From CAWCLK01 sp963796225 (GTDB lineage: Bacteria; Actinomycetota; Nitriliruptoria; Nitriliruptorales; Nitriliruptoraceae), in assembly GCA_963796225.1 (NCBI GenBank), contig CAWCLK010000047.1:1-29731 (forward strand): 29,731 bases of DNA, in the 5' to 3' direction. Below are positions 15,709 through 25,354 of this stretch, piece by piece (within the stretch, counting starts at the first letter, position 1; each line of letters opens with the position of its first letter). The position numbers were made by a program, and so were the translations under genes. The notes beneath the pieces were generated by a model. That model was given only the letters and a program-made list of their open reading frames with translations, was not told the origin of the DNA and searched no databases.

Positions 15709-18700
15709 TCAGCATCGGCCGCCGTTCAACCGGACCTCGAACGCGGTCCGCACGGTCTCGGACAGCGCGGCCGTGCCGCCGTAGGCGTACCCGCCGCTGG
15801 CCTGGCTGCCGACCGTGCAGGCGTAGGCGGCGACCGCGTCCGCGAGCTGCGTCGTCGGGGTCAGGACCACCGGGCCGCCCTGCGTCGCGACGTGGAGTCC
15901 ACCGGCCAGCGCGTCCGGGAACCGGTCGGCGCGCGACAGGCCGATCACCTTCGGCGAGCCGAAGAACGTCCGGGCGACCTCGAGCGCCGTCTCGATGCGG
16001 CTGGCCCCCACGATGGACCGGGCGGACGGGTAGGCCCGCGCCGCGGGTCCACCGACCGCCCAGACGCGCGTCGGCGAGGCCTCGGTCAGGTACCCGGTGG
16101 TCGCCCCGGCCGCGGCGCCGTCCCCGGTCAGCAGCACGGCGGCGCCGGACTCCACCGCGGCGGCACCGGCAGCCAGCCCGTCGGGCCAGTTGGTGCCGGT
16201 CGCCAGCAGGACCGTGTCGGGGTCGCCCATCTCGCGGGCGATGGCCACGGCGGTCTCGTAGCGGTCGTCGCCGAACACGCGGCGCACCCCGTAGCCGAGA
16301 TCGGCGAGGCGATCGGCGACCGACGGCGCGACGGCCGCCTCGCCACCGAGCACGACCACGGTGCGGCCGCGGGGCAGCACGCGGGTCAGCTCCGCCTCCG
16401 TCTCCGCCGGCAGCTGCGACGGGGCGGTCAGCAGCAGCGGACCACCGAGGTCGGCGGCCAGGGGCGTACCGGCCAACGCGTCGGCGAACCCGTTCGGGTC
16501 GTCCCCGCGGGCCAGCACGACCGCGGGGGCGGAGCCGGGCGCCGGGAAGGCGTCCGCCGAGATGCGGGCGGCCGTGCCGTAGCGGGTGGCGCCGGACAAC
16601 CGCGTGACCTCGCGGTTGACCACGGTGACCCCACTCCCCGACGCGACCATCTCGGCCCGTGCGCCGGCGAACACCTGCAGCTCGGCCGCACGGACGATCT
16701 CGGCGTTGGGGCTCGCCGCGTCGCAGTCGGGGTCGTTGGTCGGGTCGTTGTCGGGGTTGGCCTCGCCCTGGTAGTCGGGCGCCCCGGTGCACTGGTTGTC
16801 ACGGACGACCAGCCGCACGTGAGTCGCGCGGGTCGCCGGGAGCTCGAACCCGCGCAGGTTGGCCTGCGGCACGCGCGGACGGGGCTTGACCGCCGGGAAG
16901 GCGTCGTCGGGCGAGGCATAGGCCTTCGTGAAGCCCTCACCCGCGTCACAGTCGGCCCCGGTCGTGGCGTCACAGGTGAGGATGTCGAAGGACCGCAGCT
17001 GCGTGAACCGGTTCTGTGGCCCCGGGTCCGGGTCGGGCTCGCCCGTCTCGTCGTCGGGAGGGCACACGCCGGTGATCTGGTCGGGCTCGCAGCCGGGCCG
17101 CGTCATGGCGCTGACCTGGACGTCGCGGATCGTGGCGGGCCGGAACAGGGCGACGGTGACCTGCCGGCCCTCGACCTGCTGGCCCTCGCCCTTGCCCTCG
17201 CTGGCGGTGCCGGCCCCGACACGCGACGCCCAGTTGGTCGCCTCCGTGTCGTCGACCAGCCCCTCGAGGTTCACGCCGTCGCCGCTGACCTCGGCCGCAC
17301 TGTGGACCGACGCCAGGTTGCGGCGCATGGGGACCGCCACGGTCGCGTCCGCCCCCGGCTCGACGAGGATCCGGAACCGCCGCGCCCCGAAGCCGTCGGC
17401 GCGCGCCAGCATCTCGTAGAGCCCGGGCGCCATGCGGAGGCTGTCGCCGACCTTGGTCTCGCTGCTGGTGTCGGCGACGGGGTTCAGACGCGCCTCGTAC
17501 CGGCCCACGTAGACCTCGAGGTTGTCCGGCACGCCCTGGCCGACGTCCCGTGTCGTGAAGCGCACGGTCCCGTTGCCCCCGTAGGGGGTGCGGAAGTCCG
17601 CGCGCGGCTGCTGGTCCTCGGCGCCCTTGGTGGAGGCCTTGACCCCCATCCCGAACCGCGCGAAGGCGCGCCACAGGACCTCCTGGTTCTCGCCGTCGTA
17701 GCGCATGAGGTCGGCGGCCAGGATGGCGTCGCGGGCGTCGATCATGCTGGTCTCTGCAGGCTGCAGCAGGAACCCGTCGAACAGCAGCTGGATCCAGCGG
17801 CGGTTGCCCGGGCAGGTGTCCGAGGCCCGCTCACCGCGGGCGCAGCGGACCTGCAGGTCCGCGTCGCTGGACGGGTAGGCGCCGTCCCAGGCGTCCACCA
17901 GCTCACGGCGGACCTCGTACTGCACGCCGTTCCAGATCTCGCCGTCGGCGTGGAACTCGGCGCCGGTGGTGTCGTACCCGATGTCGCCGTAGTGCAGCGG
18001 GTTCTGGTCCAGCGGGTAGTTGCGGATCCCGGCCTGGCCGTCGCCCGTGGCGTAGGCGCCGATGACCCACTCGAGCCCGGGCGGCGCGACGCCGTACTCG
18101 AGCTGGATCTCGATGGCCGCCAGGTCGGACCACGACTCGCCCATGGAGTCGGCCTGGAAGCCCGACAGGTTCCCGTCGGGACCACCCGTCATCCGGTTCG
18201 AGATGGCGTGGGTGTACTCGTGGCCGTAGACCGAGAAGTCGAACGCCCCGTCCACGCACGGCGGGTAGAAGGCCGAGGCCAGCGGCTGCCAGAGGTACTG
18301 GTTGGTCACGCCCGGCACACCGTCCTGCAGCGAGATCTGGTTGGCGTTGTCACGACCGTTCGGCGTGGCCCGCCCCGCCTGGGCGGACCCGAGCTCGGGG
18401 TCGGACTGGCGGTCGGGGGAGGTGTTGCCGAAGTTGGACACCTGCATGGTCGAGTTCACCTCGGTGAACCCCAGCATGTAGGCCCAGTCGTGCATCCGGT
18501 TGTGCCCGACGAACAGGTTGGTCACCGAGGCGTCGTCGTCGTTGCCCCCGGGTGTCGCGTACACGGACGGGTCGCAGGCGGACTCGTTCCAGGTGTTGTT
18601 CCAGGCGAAGTCGTAGTTCCGGTCGACCGCGACGGGGCGCTGGGCCGCGGTGTCCGGGGTCAGGAAGCTCGCGTTGGAGATCGCCGTCGAGGCGTTGTTC

Positions 18701-20217
18701 CCGTCGGTGGTCTGCGTCGGCGCCTGGCCGGCCTGGACGTCCCAGGGCAGGCGCGAGGCGATGTTCGACACGTCCACGTCGCAGCCGAACGGGTCCTCGG
18801 CCTCGACCGTCCAGCACAGCAGCGAGCGGACGTCGACGGACGGCTCGGGCGAGTCGGCCAGGCGCGGGTTGCCGAAGAACGACCGCCACTTCGGCGGGGT
18901 GAACTCGGTCGATTCGCCGGGCTGGGCCTCGAAGGTCCCGACGTAGGCGAGGATCACCTCGCCCGCGTTGAACCGGCAGACGTTGACGGTGTAGTCACCG
19001 GCGTCCAGGCCGCCGGAGGGGCTGTAGGTCAGCACCTCGGGGCTCTGCAGGAGGTCCTGGGTGGCGACGACCTCGCCGTCGTGGCTGAGCTTGATGGTCA
19101 GGTCGCCGGTGCCCGGTTCGCCGGCCCCGACCGCGCCGGTGGGTTCGGGCGTCGGTGAGGTGGCGGACACGGTGATGGTGCCGTTGCCCTCCGCCACGGC
19201 GAACACGTGGTCCTCGCCGCAGGTGCCGGCCGACCCGCCCGGGACGGCGCCCTGGAAGACCTCGCCGGACGGTGTGCCGAGCTCGGGCGCCTCCTGGTGG
19301 TGGACCTCGTTGCTGCGGGTCCAGACCTTGCCGGTCTCGGCGTCGACGTAGGAGACGAACGCGATCGGGTTGCCGTGGCCGTCGGCGTCCGGGCGGGTGT
19401 CGAGCAGGGTGACCTCCCACACGCGGCGCGAGGCGGCCCCCGGGACCGGCAGGAAGGCGGGTCGGACGCGCTGGACGTCGGGGGTCGCGCTCGAGGTGAA
19501 CTCGATGAAGGCACGCCCGGTGGCGTCCGCGGTCGACGGGACCACGGCCAGGTCACCGAGGCTCACACCCGCGTCCGCGGCTGCCGCCAGCACGGCCTGG
19601 ACGGGGGGCAGGACGCGTGCGCCCGCGAGCTCGGTCGTGGGCGTGACCGACGAGCTGGCCCAGGCGATGCGACCGTCGCGACCGACGCCGACGACGAGCT
19701 GCCCGTCCCGGAAGGGCCGCAGCCCGTCGAGGCGCTGCTCGAACCGGACCACATGCGGGACGGTGTCGGCGGTTGGCTCGCGCCCCGCCGCCACCCGTGC
19801 CCAGTCGGGCGACTCGTACATCGGCGAGTCCTGCACGACGACGAGGTCCTGGACCCCGCCAGCCGACAGGCCGAACAGGTCACGGTGCGCCGCGACCCAG
19901 GCGCGGGCGACGTCGGTGGGCGCCCCGGACGCGGGGCTCGACAGCCACGTCCCGTCGCCGGTCACCACCTGTGGGGTCCCGAATCGGTTCCACCGGACCG
20001 TCGCCCCGAGCGCGGACGCGGCGGCACGGCGTGCGGCCGTGGGGGCCACGCGGTCCCGCACGTCGACGTCGCCGACGCGGGCTGGGCCCTCCCCCTGGAA
20101 CCCGTAGTCCAGGAAGGCCTCCACGTCCTGCGAGGGAGGCAGCGGCGCGGCCCCCTGCAGCAGTGGGAGGATCGCGGCGAGCGCGAGGACGGGAAGGAGG
20201 ATGCGGGCACGGTTCAC
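15709..20217 (-). CDS. Secreted M36 (fungalysin-type) metalloprotease with three C-terminal CWB2 repeats
   Basis: The protein is 1502 aa and begins at GTG 20217, chosen because a signal peptide follows at once (NRARILLPVLALAAILPLLQ). An FTP-like propeptide region runs through about residue 350. The zinc site is HEYTH (His666, Glu667, His670) with Glu694 in MGESWSD as the third ligand, the M36 arrangement. About residues 880-1190 hold PEGA-like and discoidin-like segments (FNGVQYEVRREL is within the protease; DNQCTGAPD further on). From about residue 1200 three CWB2 units follow (VTRLSGATRYGTA, VRRVFGDDRYETA, SIVGASRIETA), which bind secondary cell-wall polymers. It is therefore a wall-attached protease rather than a free one. 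It is divergent from ftsH across 253 bp. Confidence 0.9.
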   Translation of the reverse strand: MNRARILLPVLALAAILPLLQGAAPLPPSQDVEAFLDYGFQGEGPARVGDVDVRDRVAPTAARRAAASALGATVRWNRFGTPQVVTGDGTWLSSPASGAPTDVARAWVAAHRDLFGLSAGGVQDLVVVQDSPMYESPDWARVAAGREPTADTVPHVVRFEQRLDGLRPFRDGQLVVGVGRDGRIAWASSSVTPTTELAGARVLPPVQAVLAAAADAGVSLGDLAVVPSTADATGRAFIEFTSSATPDVQRVRPAFLPVPGAASRRVWEVTLLDTRPDADGHGNPIAFVSYVDAETGKVWTRSNEVHHQEAPELGTPSGEVFQGAVPGGSAGTCGEDHVFAVAEGNGTITVSATSPTPEPTGAVGAGEPGTGDLTIKLSHDGEVVATQDLLQSPEVLTYSPSGGLDAGDYTVNVCRFNAGEVILAYVGTFEAQPGESTEFTPPKWRSFFGNPRLADSPEPSVDVRSLLCWTVEAEDPFGCDVDVSNIASRLPWDVQAGQAPTQTTDGNNASTAISNASFLTPDTAAQRPVAVDRNYDFAWNNTWNESACDPSVYATPGGNDDDASVTNLFVGHNRMHDWAYMLGFTEVNSTMQVSNFGNTSPDRQSDPELGSAQAGRATPNGRDNANQISLQDGVPGVTNQYLWQPLASAFYPPCVDGAFDFSVYGHEYTHAISNRMTGGPDGNLSGFQADSMGESWSDLAAIEIQLEYGVAPPGLEWVIGAYATGDGQAGIRNYPLDQNPLHYGDIGYDTTGAEFHADGEIWNGVQYEVRRELVDAWDGAYPSSDADLQVRCARGERASDTCPGNRRWIQLLFDGFLLQPAETSMIDARDAILAADLMRYDGENQEVLWRAFARFGMGVKASTKGAEDQQPRADFRTPYGGNGTVRFTTRDVGQGVPDNLEVYVGRYEARLNPVADTSSETKVGDSLRMAPGLYEMLARADGFGARRFRILVEPGADATVAVPMRRNLASVHSAAEVSGDGVNLEGLVDDTEATNWASRVGAGTASEGKGEGQQVEGRQVTVALFRPATIRDVQVSAMTRPGCEPDQITGVCPPDDETGEPDPDPGPQNRFTQLRSFDILTCDATTGADCDAGEGFTKAYASPDDAFPAVKPRPRVPQANLRGFELPATRATHVRLVVRDNQCTGAPDYQGEANPDNDPTNDPDCDAASPNAEIVRAAELQVFAGARAEMVASGSGVTVVNREVTRLSGATRYGTAARISADAFPAPGSAPAVVLARGDDPNGFADALAGTPLAADLGGPLLLTAPSQLPAETEAELTRVLPRGRTVVVLGGEAAVAPSVADRLADLGYGVRRVFGDDRYETAVAIAREMGDPDTVLLATGTNWPDGLAAGAAAVESGAAVLLTGDGAAAGATTGYLTEASPTRVWAVGGPAARAYPSARSIVGASRIETALEVARTFFGSPKVIGLSRADRFPDALAGGLHVATQGGPVVLTPTTQLADAVAAYACTVGSQASGGYAYGGTAALSETVRTAFEVRLNGGRC

Positions 20218-20308
20218 GTCGACCCCGATGGTCGGGAGGTGGTGCGGACGAGGCCGGAGGGAGCCCGGCGGGCCACTTCGACGCGCCGCGGGTCGACGCC
20301 TGCCGGGC

Positions 20309-20337
20309 CCGCGCAACGAACCGGGAGCCGCGCAACG
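20309..20337. promoter_or_regulatory. Direct repeat in the protease/ftsH divergent promoter
   Basis: CCGCGCAACG occurs at 20309-20318 and again at 20328-20337, 19 bp start to start, which is close to two helical turns. It lies in the 253-bp gap between the divergent protease and ftsH genes. A tandem activator or response-regulator site is possible. I see no other clear promoter signal in this gap. Confidence 0.35.
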
Positions 20338-20470
20338 TGCGCACGGGCGTGGTGCACAGGATCCAGCGAGCAGGAAGCCGCCCCCGGGGTGGCGAAGGGT
20401 CCGGGGCCGCGTCTGGCGCCTTGTCCGGGAGACGACTGCTGCGGTGTCCCGTCCCGACCCCGGAGACCTC

Positions 20471-22381
20471 ATGGCCGCCATCGCCTCCCCCGCGTCGCGC
20501 CCCACCCCCTGGGAGCGTGTGACCACCGGCGTCGCCGCCCTGCGGGCGCGGCTGGGCGGTCGTCGCCACACCACACTGGCCACGCTCGCCGCGCTGCTGG
20601 TGGCCCTGTTCGTGGTGTTCGCCGTGTCCCTGGCGGCGCTGGCCCCGGACGCCATCGGGACCGAGCTCACCCTGACGGACCTTCGCGCCCACCTGTCCGA
20701 CGGCGACCTCACCGCGACGACCTTCCTCGACGAGGACGCCGTCGTGGTGGGCGAGCTGGCCGACGGCAGCCGCTTCTGGGTGGCCTACCCACGCTCCGAC
20801 GCGGTCACGGCCGTGCTGATCGACGACCTGTCGGGGGCCGGCGTGCCCGTCGACGTGGCCCCCCAGGTCGGCAAGGGACGGATCCGCATGGCGGTGACCG
20901 TCCTGCTGCCGCTGATGATCCTGGCCAACCTCTTCGCCCTGTTCCTCGCGGGCAGCAAGGGCGGCGCCGACGGGATCGGCGAGGTCGTCGACTTCGGACG
21001 GCTGGCCGACTCGCGCAACCCCGCCGGGACGACGCGCGTGGGGTTCGCCGACGTGGCCGGCGTCGACGCGGCCGAGGTCGAGCTGCGCGAGGTCGTCGAG
21101 TACCTGCGTGCCCCCGAACGCTACGCACAGCTCGGCGCGACGCCGCCCAAGGGCGTGCTCCTGTTCGGGCCCCCCGGGACCGGCAAGACGCTGATGGCCC
21201 GGGCCGTCGCCGGCGAGGCGGGCGTCCCCTTCTACTCGGTGGCCGGGGCGCAGTTCGTCGAGTCCCTCGTCGGGGTCGGCGCCGCGCGTGTCCGTGACCT
21301 GTTCGCGCGGGTGCGCACCACGGCGCCCGCGATCGTGTTCGTCGACGAGCTCGACGCACTCGGTCGCCGCCGGGGCGGCATGGCCGGTGCCGGCGGCTCC
21401 GACGAGCGCGAACAGACCCTCAACCAGCTGCTGGTCGAGCTCGACGGCTTCGCCACGGGCAGCGGCCTGGTCGTCATCGGGGCGACCAACCGCCCCGACA
21501 TCCTCGACCCGGCGCTCCTGCGCCCGGGCCGGTTCGACCGGCACATCCACGTCCAGCCACCCGACCTGGCCGCCCGCGAGGAGATCCTGCGCCTGCACGC
21601 CCGCAGCCGTCCGATCTCGCCGGACGTCGACTGGGGCGACCTCGCCCGCCGCACGCCAGGCTTCACCGGGGCGGACCTGGCCAACGTGATCAACGAGGCG
21701 GCGCTGCTGACCGTGCGGGCCACCCGCACCGAGGTCGGCCCGGACGAGCTGGGCGAGGCCGTCCTGCGGGTGATGGGCGGCACGTCGTCGCGTGGCCACC
21801 TGATGACCGACGCCGAGCGCCATCGGGTCGCGGTGCACGAGGCCGGGCACGCGGTGGTCGCCGCCGCCCTCGGGTTCGGCGACCGCCTCCACCGGGTCTC
21901 GGTGGTCGCGCGCGGACCCGGGCTGGGGCTCACGGACGTCACGCACGACGCCGCGGTCGTCGCACGCTCCGAGCTCGAGCGCCAGCTGGCCACCACGCTC
22001 GCCGGGCTGGGTGCCGAACAGGTCCTGCTGGGTGAGACCTCGACCGCAGCCGAGGACGACATCGAACGGGCGACCGGCCTGGCGATGGCGATCGTCGCCC
22101 GGCACGGGATGGCCGACGAGATCGGGGTGCGCCGTCTGCTGCGGCCGACCGTCGACGTGCACCTCGGCATCGAGGAGCAGCTCGCCGACCTGTCCCCCGA
22201 CCTCCACGCCCAGGTCGACCGCGCCGTGGACGGACTGCTCGCCCGGGCCCGCGAGCAGGCCGAGGCCACCGTCACCGCCCATCGGGAGGCGGTCGACCGG
22301 CTGGTGGACGCCCTGCTGGAGCACGAGACCATCGACGGGCTCGCGCTGGCCGAGTACCTGCCCGACGTCGCGACGGCGTGA
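20471..22381 (+). CDS. ftsH: FtsH-type membrane AAA+ zinc protease
   Basis: The protein is 636 aa, the usual FtsH length. TM1 is at about residues 35-58 and TM2 at 141-161, with a short extracytoplasmic domain between. The AAA module has Walker A GPPGTGKT (233-240), Walker B IVFVDELDALG, and the arginine-finger motif LRPGRFDRH. The protease domain has HEAGH (His456, Glu457, His460) and a likely third zinc ligand near Asp530 (AEDDIERAT). It extracts and degrades membrane and cytosolic proteins using ATP. The start ATG 20471 has GGAG upstream and gives a normal N-terminus, whereas in-frame ATGs farther up would add unrelated sequence. The pore loop reads FVES instead of the usual FVEM. Its stop overlaps the VWA gene start (GTGA), an unusual operon partner. 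Confidence 0.93.
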   Translation: MAAIASPASRPTPWERVTTGVAALRARLGGRRHTTLATLAALLVALFVVFAVSLAALAPDAIGTELTLTDLRAHLSDGDLTATTFLDEDAVVVGELADGSRFWVAYPRSDAVTAVLIDDLSGAGVPVDVAPQVGKGRIRMAVTVLLPLMILANLFALFLAGSKGGADGIGEVVDFGRLADSRNPAGTTRVGFADVAGVDAAEVELREVVEYLRAPERYAQLGATPPKGVLLFGPPGTGKTLMARAVAGEAGVPFYSVAGAQFVESLVGVGAARVRDLFARVRTTAPAIVFVDELDALGRRRGGMAGAGGSDEREQTLNQLLVELDGFATGSGLVVIGATNRPDILDPALLRPGRFDRHIHVQPPDLAAREEILRLHARSRPISPDVDWGDLARRTPGFTGADLANVINEAALLTVRATRTEVGPDELGEAVLRVMGGTSSRGHLMTDAERHRVAVHEAGHAVVAAALGFGDRLHRVSVVARGPGLGLTDVTHDAAVVARSELERQLATTLAGLGAEQVLLGETSTAAEDDIERATGLAMAIVARHGMADEIGVRRLLRPTVDVHLGIEEQLADLSPDLHAQVDRAVDGLLARAREQAEATVTAHREAVDRLVDALLEHETIDGLALAEYLPDVATA

Positions 22382-24051
22382 CGGTGCCTCGCAGGAGCTG
22401 GCGACGGGCCCTCGGCACGGCCGTCGTCGTCGCCGCGGCCATGGTCCCACTGGTGGCGCAGGCCCGGGCCGCCGGGGGCGGCGCGTCGCTGACACCGGCC
22501 AGCTCGCGGCTGGAGCTGGAGCCCGGCGAGCGCGCCACCGTCGTCCACCAGCTGCGCCTGCCGGCGACCACGCGCACGGTGGACGTCTTCTTCCTCGTCG
22601 ACTCGTCCAGCTCCATGGACGCGACCATCGACGGGCTGGCCGACGGGATCTACGACGTGGCCAACCAGCTGCAGGCGTCCGGGGTCGATGCCGCCTTCGG
22701 TCTGGCCGAGTTCCAGGACGCCGGCACCGGCGGCGGGGACCCGGGCCTGCGCTACCGGCGCCGCCAGGACATCGCGCCCCTCGGCGACGAGCTGCTGTTC
22801 CAGCTGAAGTCCATGGTCACCCACGAGGCCAACGACAACGAGCCGCACCTCACGGCGCTCGACCAGATGGTGACCGGGGCGGGGATCGTCGACCCGCCCT
22901 CGGGGCGGGGCGTGAACCCCGGGCAACAGGCGACGTGGCGCCGCGGGGCGCAGCGCGTGGCCGTCATGATCACCGACGAGCCCTACGGGCGCGACGCCGC
23001 TCCCGACTGCGAGGGCAACCCCACCCGGGCGAACACCGGCGACCCGGTCGCGCCCGGCGAGCCGACCGTGCTCGGCCGCCTGTCGGGTGCAGGCGTCGCG
23101 GTGGTCGGCGTCGGGGTGGTCCGGCCGCCGGAGGGCACCATGTCGACCGGGTGCATCAACCCGGACGGCCACGTCCAGCAGCAGATCGCCGACGCCACGG
23201 TGGCCGACCTGCGGCGCTGGGCCGGGGGCACCGGCGGGCGCGCCCCGGCCGGCGGCACCGACTGCAACGGCGACGGGCAGGCCGACCTCGCGGCCGGGGA
23301 CCCGCTCGTGTGCACGATCCGCGAGCAGGACGGGGCGCGCGTCAACGACCTCCGCGGCCCGCTGGTCGGCCTGGTGCTGGCCCAGCGCGTCGAGGCTCCG
23401 GTCGTGCTGGAGGCCGAGCCCCACGGGGCGGTCGTCGAGGTCACGCCCGACGGTGACTACCGCGCCGTGGACCTCGCCTCGGACCAGGCACTGACGTGGC
23501 GGGTGGTGCTCGCCTGCACGGAGGACCAGGCCGGCGACGACGTCACCGTGCCGGTGCGCGCGAGCGTGCGGGGCGAGGTCGTGGCCACCGCCACCACCAC
23601 GATCGCCTGTGCGGGCCCACCGGCGCCTGCCGAGAAGGCCGCGGTCGAGCTCGCCGGCGCCCCACCACCGGCCCCGGGCCCACCACCGCCACCGGCACCC
23701 GTGAACGCGCCGGCGCCCGCGAACGCGCCAGCGCCCGCACCGGCACCCGCCCCGGCGCCTGCGGCTGCCCCGGCACCCGCCCCCGCGCCGGCACCCGCCG
23801 CAGCGCCCGCTGCGGCGCCGGCGCCGGCCCCGGGACTGGCGCCCCCCGCACCCGGGGTCGTGGACGCGGGGCCCGCCGAGACGCAGGCCCGGTTGGCGAA
23901 CGCGTCACGGCACGACCGCCTGCTGCGGGCCACACCGGCTCGCCGACCGGGTGGCCCCAGCGCGGTCCTGTGGATGGGCGCCGCCGCGGTGACGTCGGGG
24001 GCCGGCGTGCTCGCCCGCCGCCGCTCGGCACGCTGGCGCACCGCCCGCTGA
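22378..24051 (+). CDS. Secreted VWA-domain protein with Pro/Ala-rich tether and C-terminal membrane anchor
   Basis: The protein is 557 aa, starting at GTG 22378, which overlaps the ftsH stop by four bases. It has a signal peptide (about 1-31), then a VWA domain opening VDVFFLVDSSSSMD. Asp75, Ser77 and Ser79 make the DxSxS metal-ion site, and VMITDE supplies a later acidic residue. The style is close to integrin beta-I/VWA domains. After about residue 415 comes a low-complexity Pro/Ala tether (about 420-500), then a hydrophobic segment near 525-543 (AVLWMGAAAVTSGAGVLA) and an Arg-rich end (RRRSARWRTAR), so the C-terminus should sit in the membrane with the VWA domain outside. No LPxTG motif precedes it. 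Its ligand is unknown. Pairing with an AAA+ gene recalls MoxR-VWA pairs. Confidence 0.85.
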   Translation: MTVPRRSWRRALGTAVVVAAAMVPLVAQARAAGGGASLTPASSRLELEPGERATVVHQLRLPATTRTVDVFFLVDSSSSMDATIDGLADGIYDVANQLQASGVDAAFGLAEFQDAGTGGGDPGLRYRRRQDIAPLGDELLFQLKSMVTHEANDNEPHLTALDQMVTGAGIVDPPSGRGVNPGQQATWRRGAQRVAVMITDEPYGRDAAPDCEGNPTRANTGDPVAPGEPTVLGRLSGAGVAVVGVGVVRPPEGTMSTGCINPDGHVQQQIADATVADLRRWAGGTGGRAPAGGTDCNGDGQADLAAGDPLVCTIREQDGARVNDLRGPLVGLVLAQRVEAPVVLEAEPHGAVVEVTPDGDYRAVDLASDQALTWRVVLACTEDQAGDDVTVPVRASVRGEVVATATTTIACAGPPAPAEKAAVELAGAPPPAPGPPPPPAPVNAPAPANAPAPAPAPAPAPAAAPAPAPAPAPAAAPAAAPAPAPGLAPPAPGVVDAGPAETQARLANASRHDRLLRATPARRPGGPSAVLWMGAAAVTSGAGVLARRRSARWRTAR

Positions 24052-24075
24052 GCCCCGCGCTGCGGTCGACCCGCA

Positions 24076-24813
24076 CTACCTCCCGATGGCGGCCAGCACC
24101 TCGTTCGCGAGCACCTCGTCACCGGTCATCGTCACGGTGTCGAGCGGTCGGCGACGCCACAGCGCGAGCAGCAGGTCCTGGCCCGCCCCGTGGATGATGA
24201 CGTCGGCGGCGCCCTCGGTGATGTCGTCGGTGGTGGCCCGCTCGCCGGGTTCCAGGCGCAGCCGCCAAGTGCGCCCCGTGGTGTCCTCGGTGACCTGGAT
24301 GGTGGCGCGCTGCTCGCCCTCCCAGCGGGTCCCGGCGGTGGACAGCACGCCCATGACCTCGGCGACCCCGTCCGCGGCGACGTCGTCGGGGATGGGGGTG
24401 GTCGCCCCGTGCAGGGCCTCCTCGAGGTCGTGGCGGTGCACCGCGGCCTCGTGGTGCATGCGGCGCAGGACCCACGCCCCGTCGTGCGGGGCGCGGGTGA
24501 AGTTCCACACCGGGTCGTGCGGCTCCAGGCCCGCCAGCACCCGGTCCATCTCGGCCATGCGCTGGCGGAACCAGCCGGGCAGCGCCCCGTCGTCGGCGGG
24601 GCGCTCGATCGAGACGACCTCGCGGACCTGGTCCTTCTCGGTCATCCGCTCGCCCGCGATCTGGCGGAAGCGGTCCAGCACCCAGCCGAGGTGGTACGCG
24701 AGGTCGGCGACGTCCCAGTCGGGACAGGCGGGTACGCGGGCGTCGAGGTCGGCCTCGTCGAGCAGGTCCGCGAACCGGCCCACCTCGGTGCGCCAGCCGT
24801 CGAGGTGGTCCAT
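24076..24813 (-). CDS. Maleylpyruvate isomerase-fold, mycothiol-dependent-type enzyme
   Basis: The 245-aa protein belongs to the DinB-like MDMPI group (TIGR03083-type). The likely metal triad is His41 (LAYHLGWV), Glu122 and His126 (HHEAAVHRHD), matching the H...ExxxH spacing of mycothiol-dependent maleylpyruvate isomerase. PACPDWDVADL (about 28-38) is the usual N-terminal family signature. The C-terminal part (residue 150 onward) is an SCP2-like sheet domain. Members are common in actinobacteria and most have unknown substrates, with thiol transfer from mycothiol likely. The start ATG has GGGAG about eight bases upstream. It follows tadA by 46 bp on the same strand and is probably co-transcribed. 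It converges on the VWA gene with a 24-bp gap. Confidence 0.85.
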   Translation of the reverse strand: MDHLDGWRTEVGRFADLLDEADLDARVPACPDWDVADLAYHLGWVLDRFRQIAGERMTEKDQVREVVSIERPADDGALPGWFRQRMAEMDRVLAGLEPHDPVWNFTRAPHDGAWVLRRMHHEAAVHRHDLEEALHGATTPIPDDVAADGVAEVMGVLSTAGTRWEGEQRATIQVTEDTTGRTWRLRLEPGERATTDDITEGAADVIIHGAGQDLLLALWRRRPLDTVTMTGDEVLANEVLAAIGR

Positions 24814-24859
24814 GCGAGCGCTCCCGGGGTCGACACCAGCGGTCGGGTCCGTCCCGACG

Positions 24860-25339
24860 CTACTTGCCCTCGGACGGCGGTGACCCGCGCCGGGCCCGGA
24901 AGAACGTCCGCAGCAGCTCGCCGCACGCGTCGGCCTCCACGCCCCGCACCACCTCGACCACGTGGTTCAGCCGCGGGTCGCGGGGGATGTCCCACAGCGC
25001 CCCGACCGCCCCGGCCTTGGGGTCGTCCGCCCCGAACACCAGCGTCCCGAGCCGGGCCAGCACGGTCGCCCCGGCGCACATCGCGCACGGCTCGAGGGTG
25101 ACCACCAGCGTGCAGTCGTCCAGCCGCCACCGTCCCAGTGCGTGGGCCGCCTGGCGCAGCGCCAGCACCTCGGCGTGGGCGGTCGGGTCCTGGTCGGCCT
25201 CGCGCCGGTTGTGCCCTCGGCCGACCACCGCCCCGTCGTGCACGACCACCGCCCCGATCGGCACGTCGTCGTGCGCCGCGGCGGCCTCGGCCTCGGCGAT
25301 CGCCTCGCCCATCCAGCGGGCCTGCTCAGCGGGGGTCAC
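24860..25339 (-). CDS. tadA: tRNA-specific adenosine deaminase (A34 to I34)
   Basis: This is a 159-aa cytidine-deaminase-fold enzyme. The zinc site is His55 and catalytic Glu57 in TAHAEVLAL, with Cys85 and Cys88 in EPCAMCAG. FGADDPKAGAVG (about 102-113) is the usual TadA signature distinguishing it from guanine or cytosine deaminases. It converts adenosine 34 to inosine in tRNA-Arg(ACG), so one tRNA can read several Arg codons. The start is GTG 25339, with only a weak upstream AGGG. Two palindromic repeats lie just upstream (25355-25470) and so may fall in its leader or promoter. It is divergent from the helicase gene. Confidence 0.9.
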   Translation of the reverse strand: MTPAEQARWMGEAIAEAEAAAAHDDVPIGAVVVHDGAVVGRGHNRREADQDPTAHAEVLALRQAAHALGRWRLDDCTLVVTLEPCAMCAGATVLARLGTLVFGADDPKAGAVGALWDIPRDPRLNHVVEVVRGVEADACGELLRTFFRARRGSPPSEGK

Positions 25340-25354
25340 AGCGCTGCGGACCCT

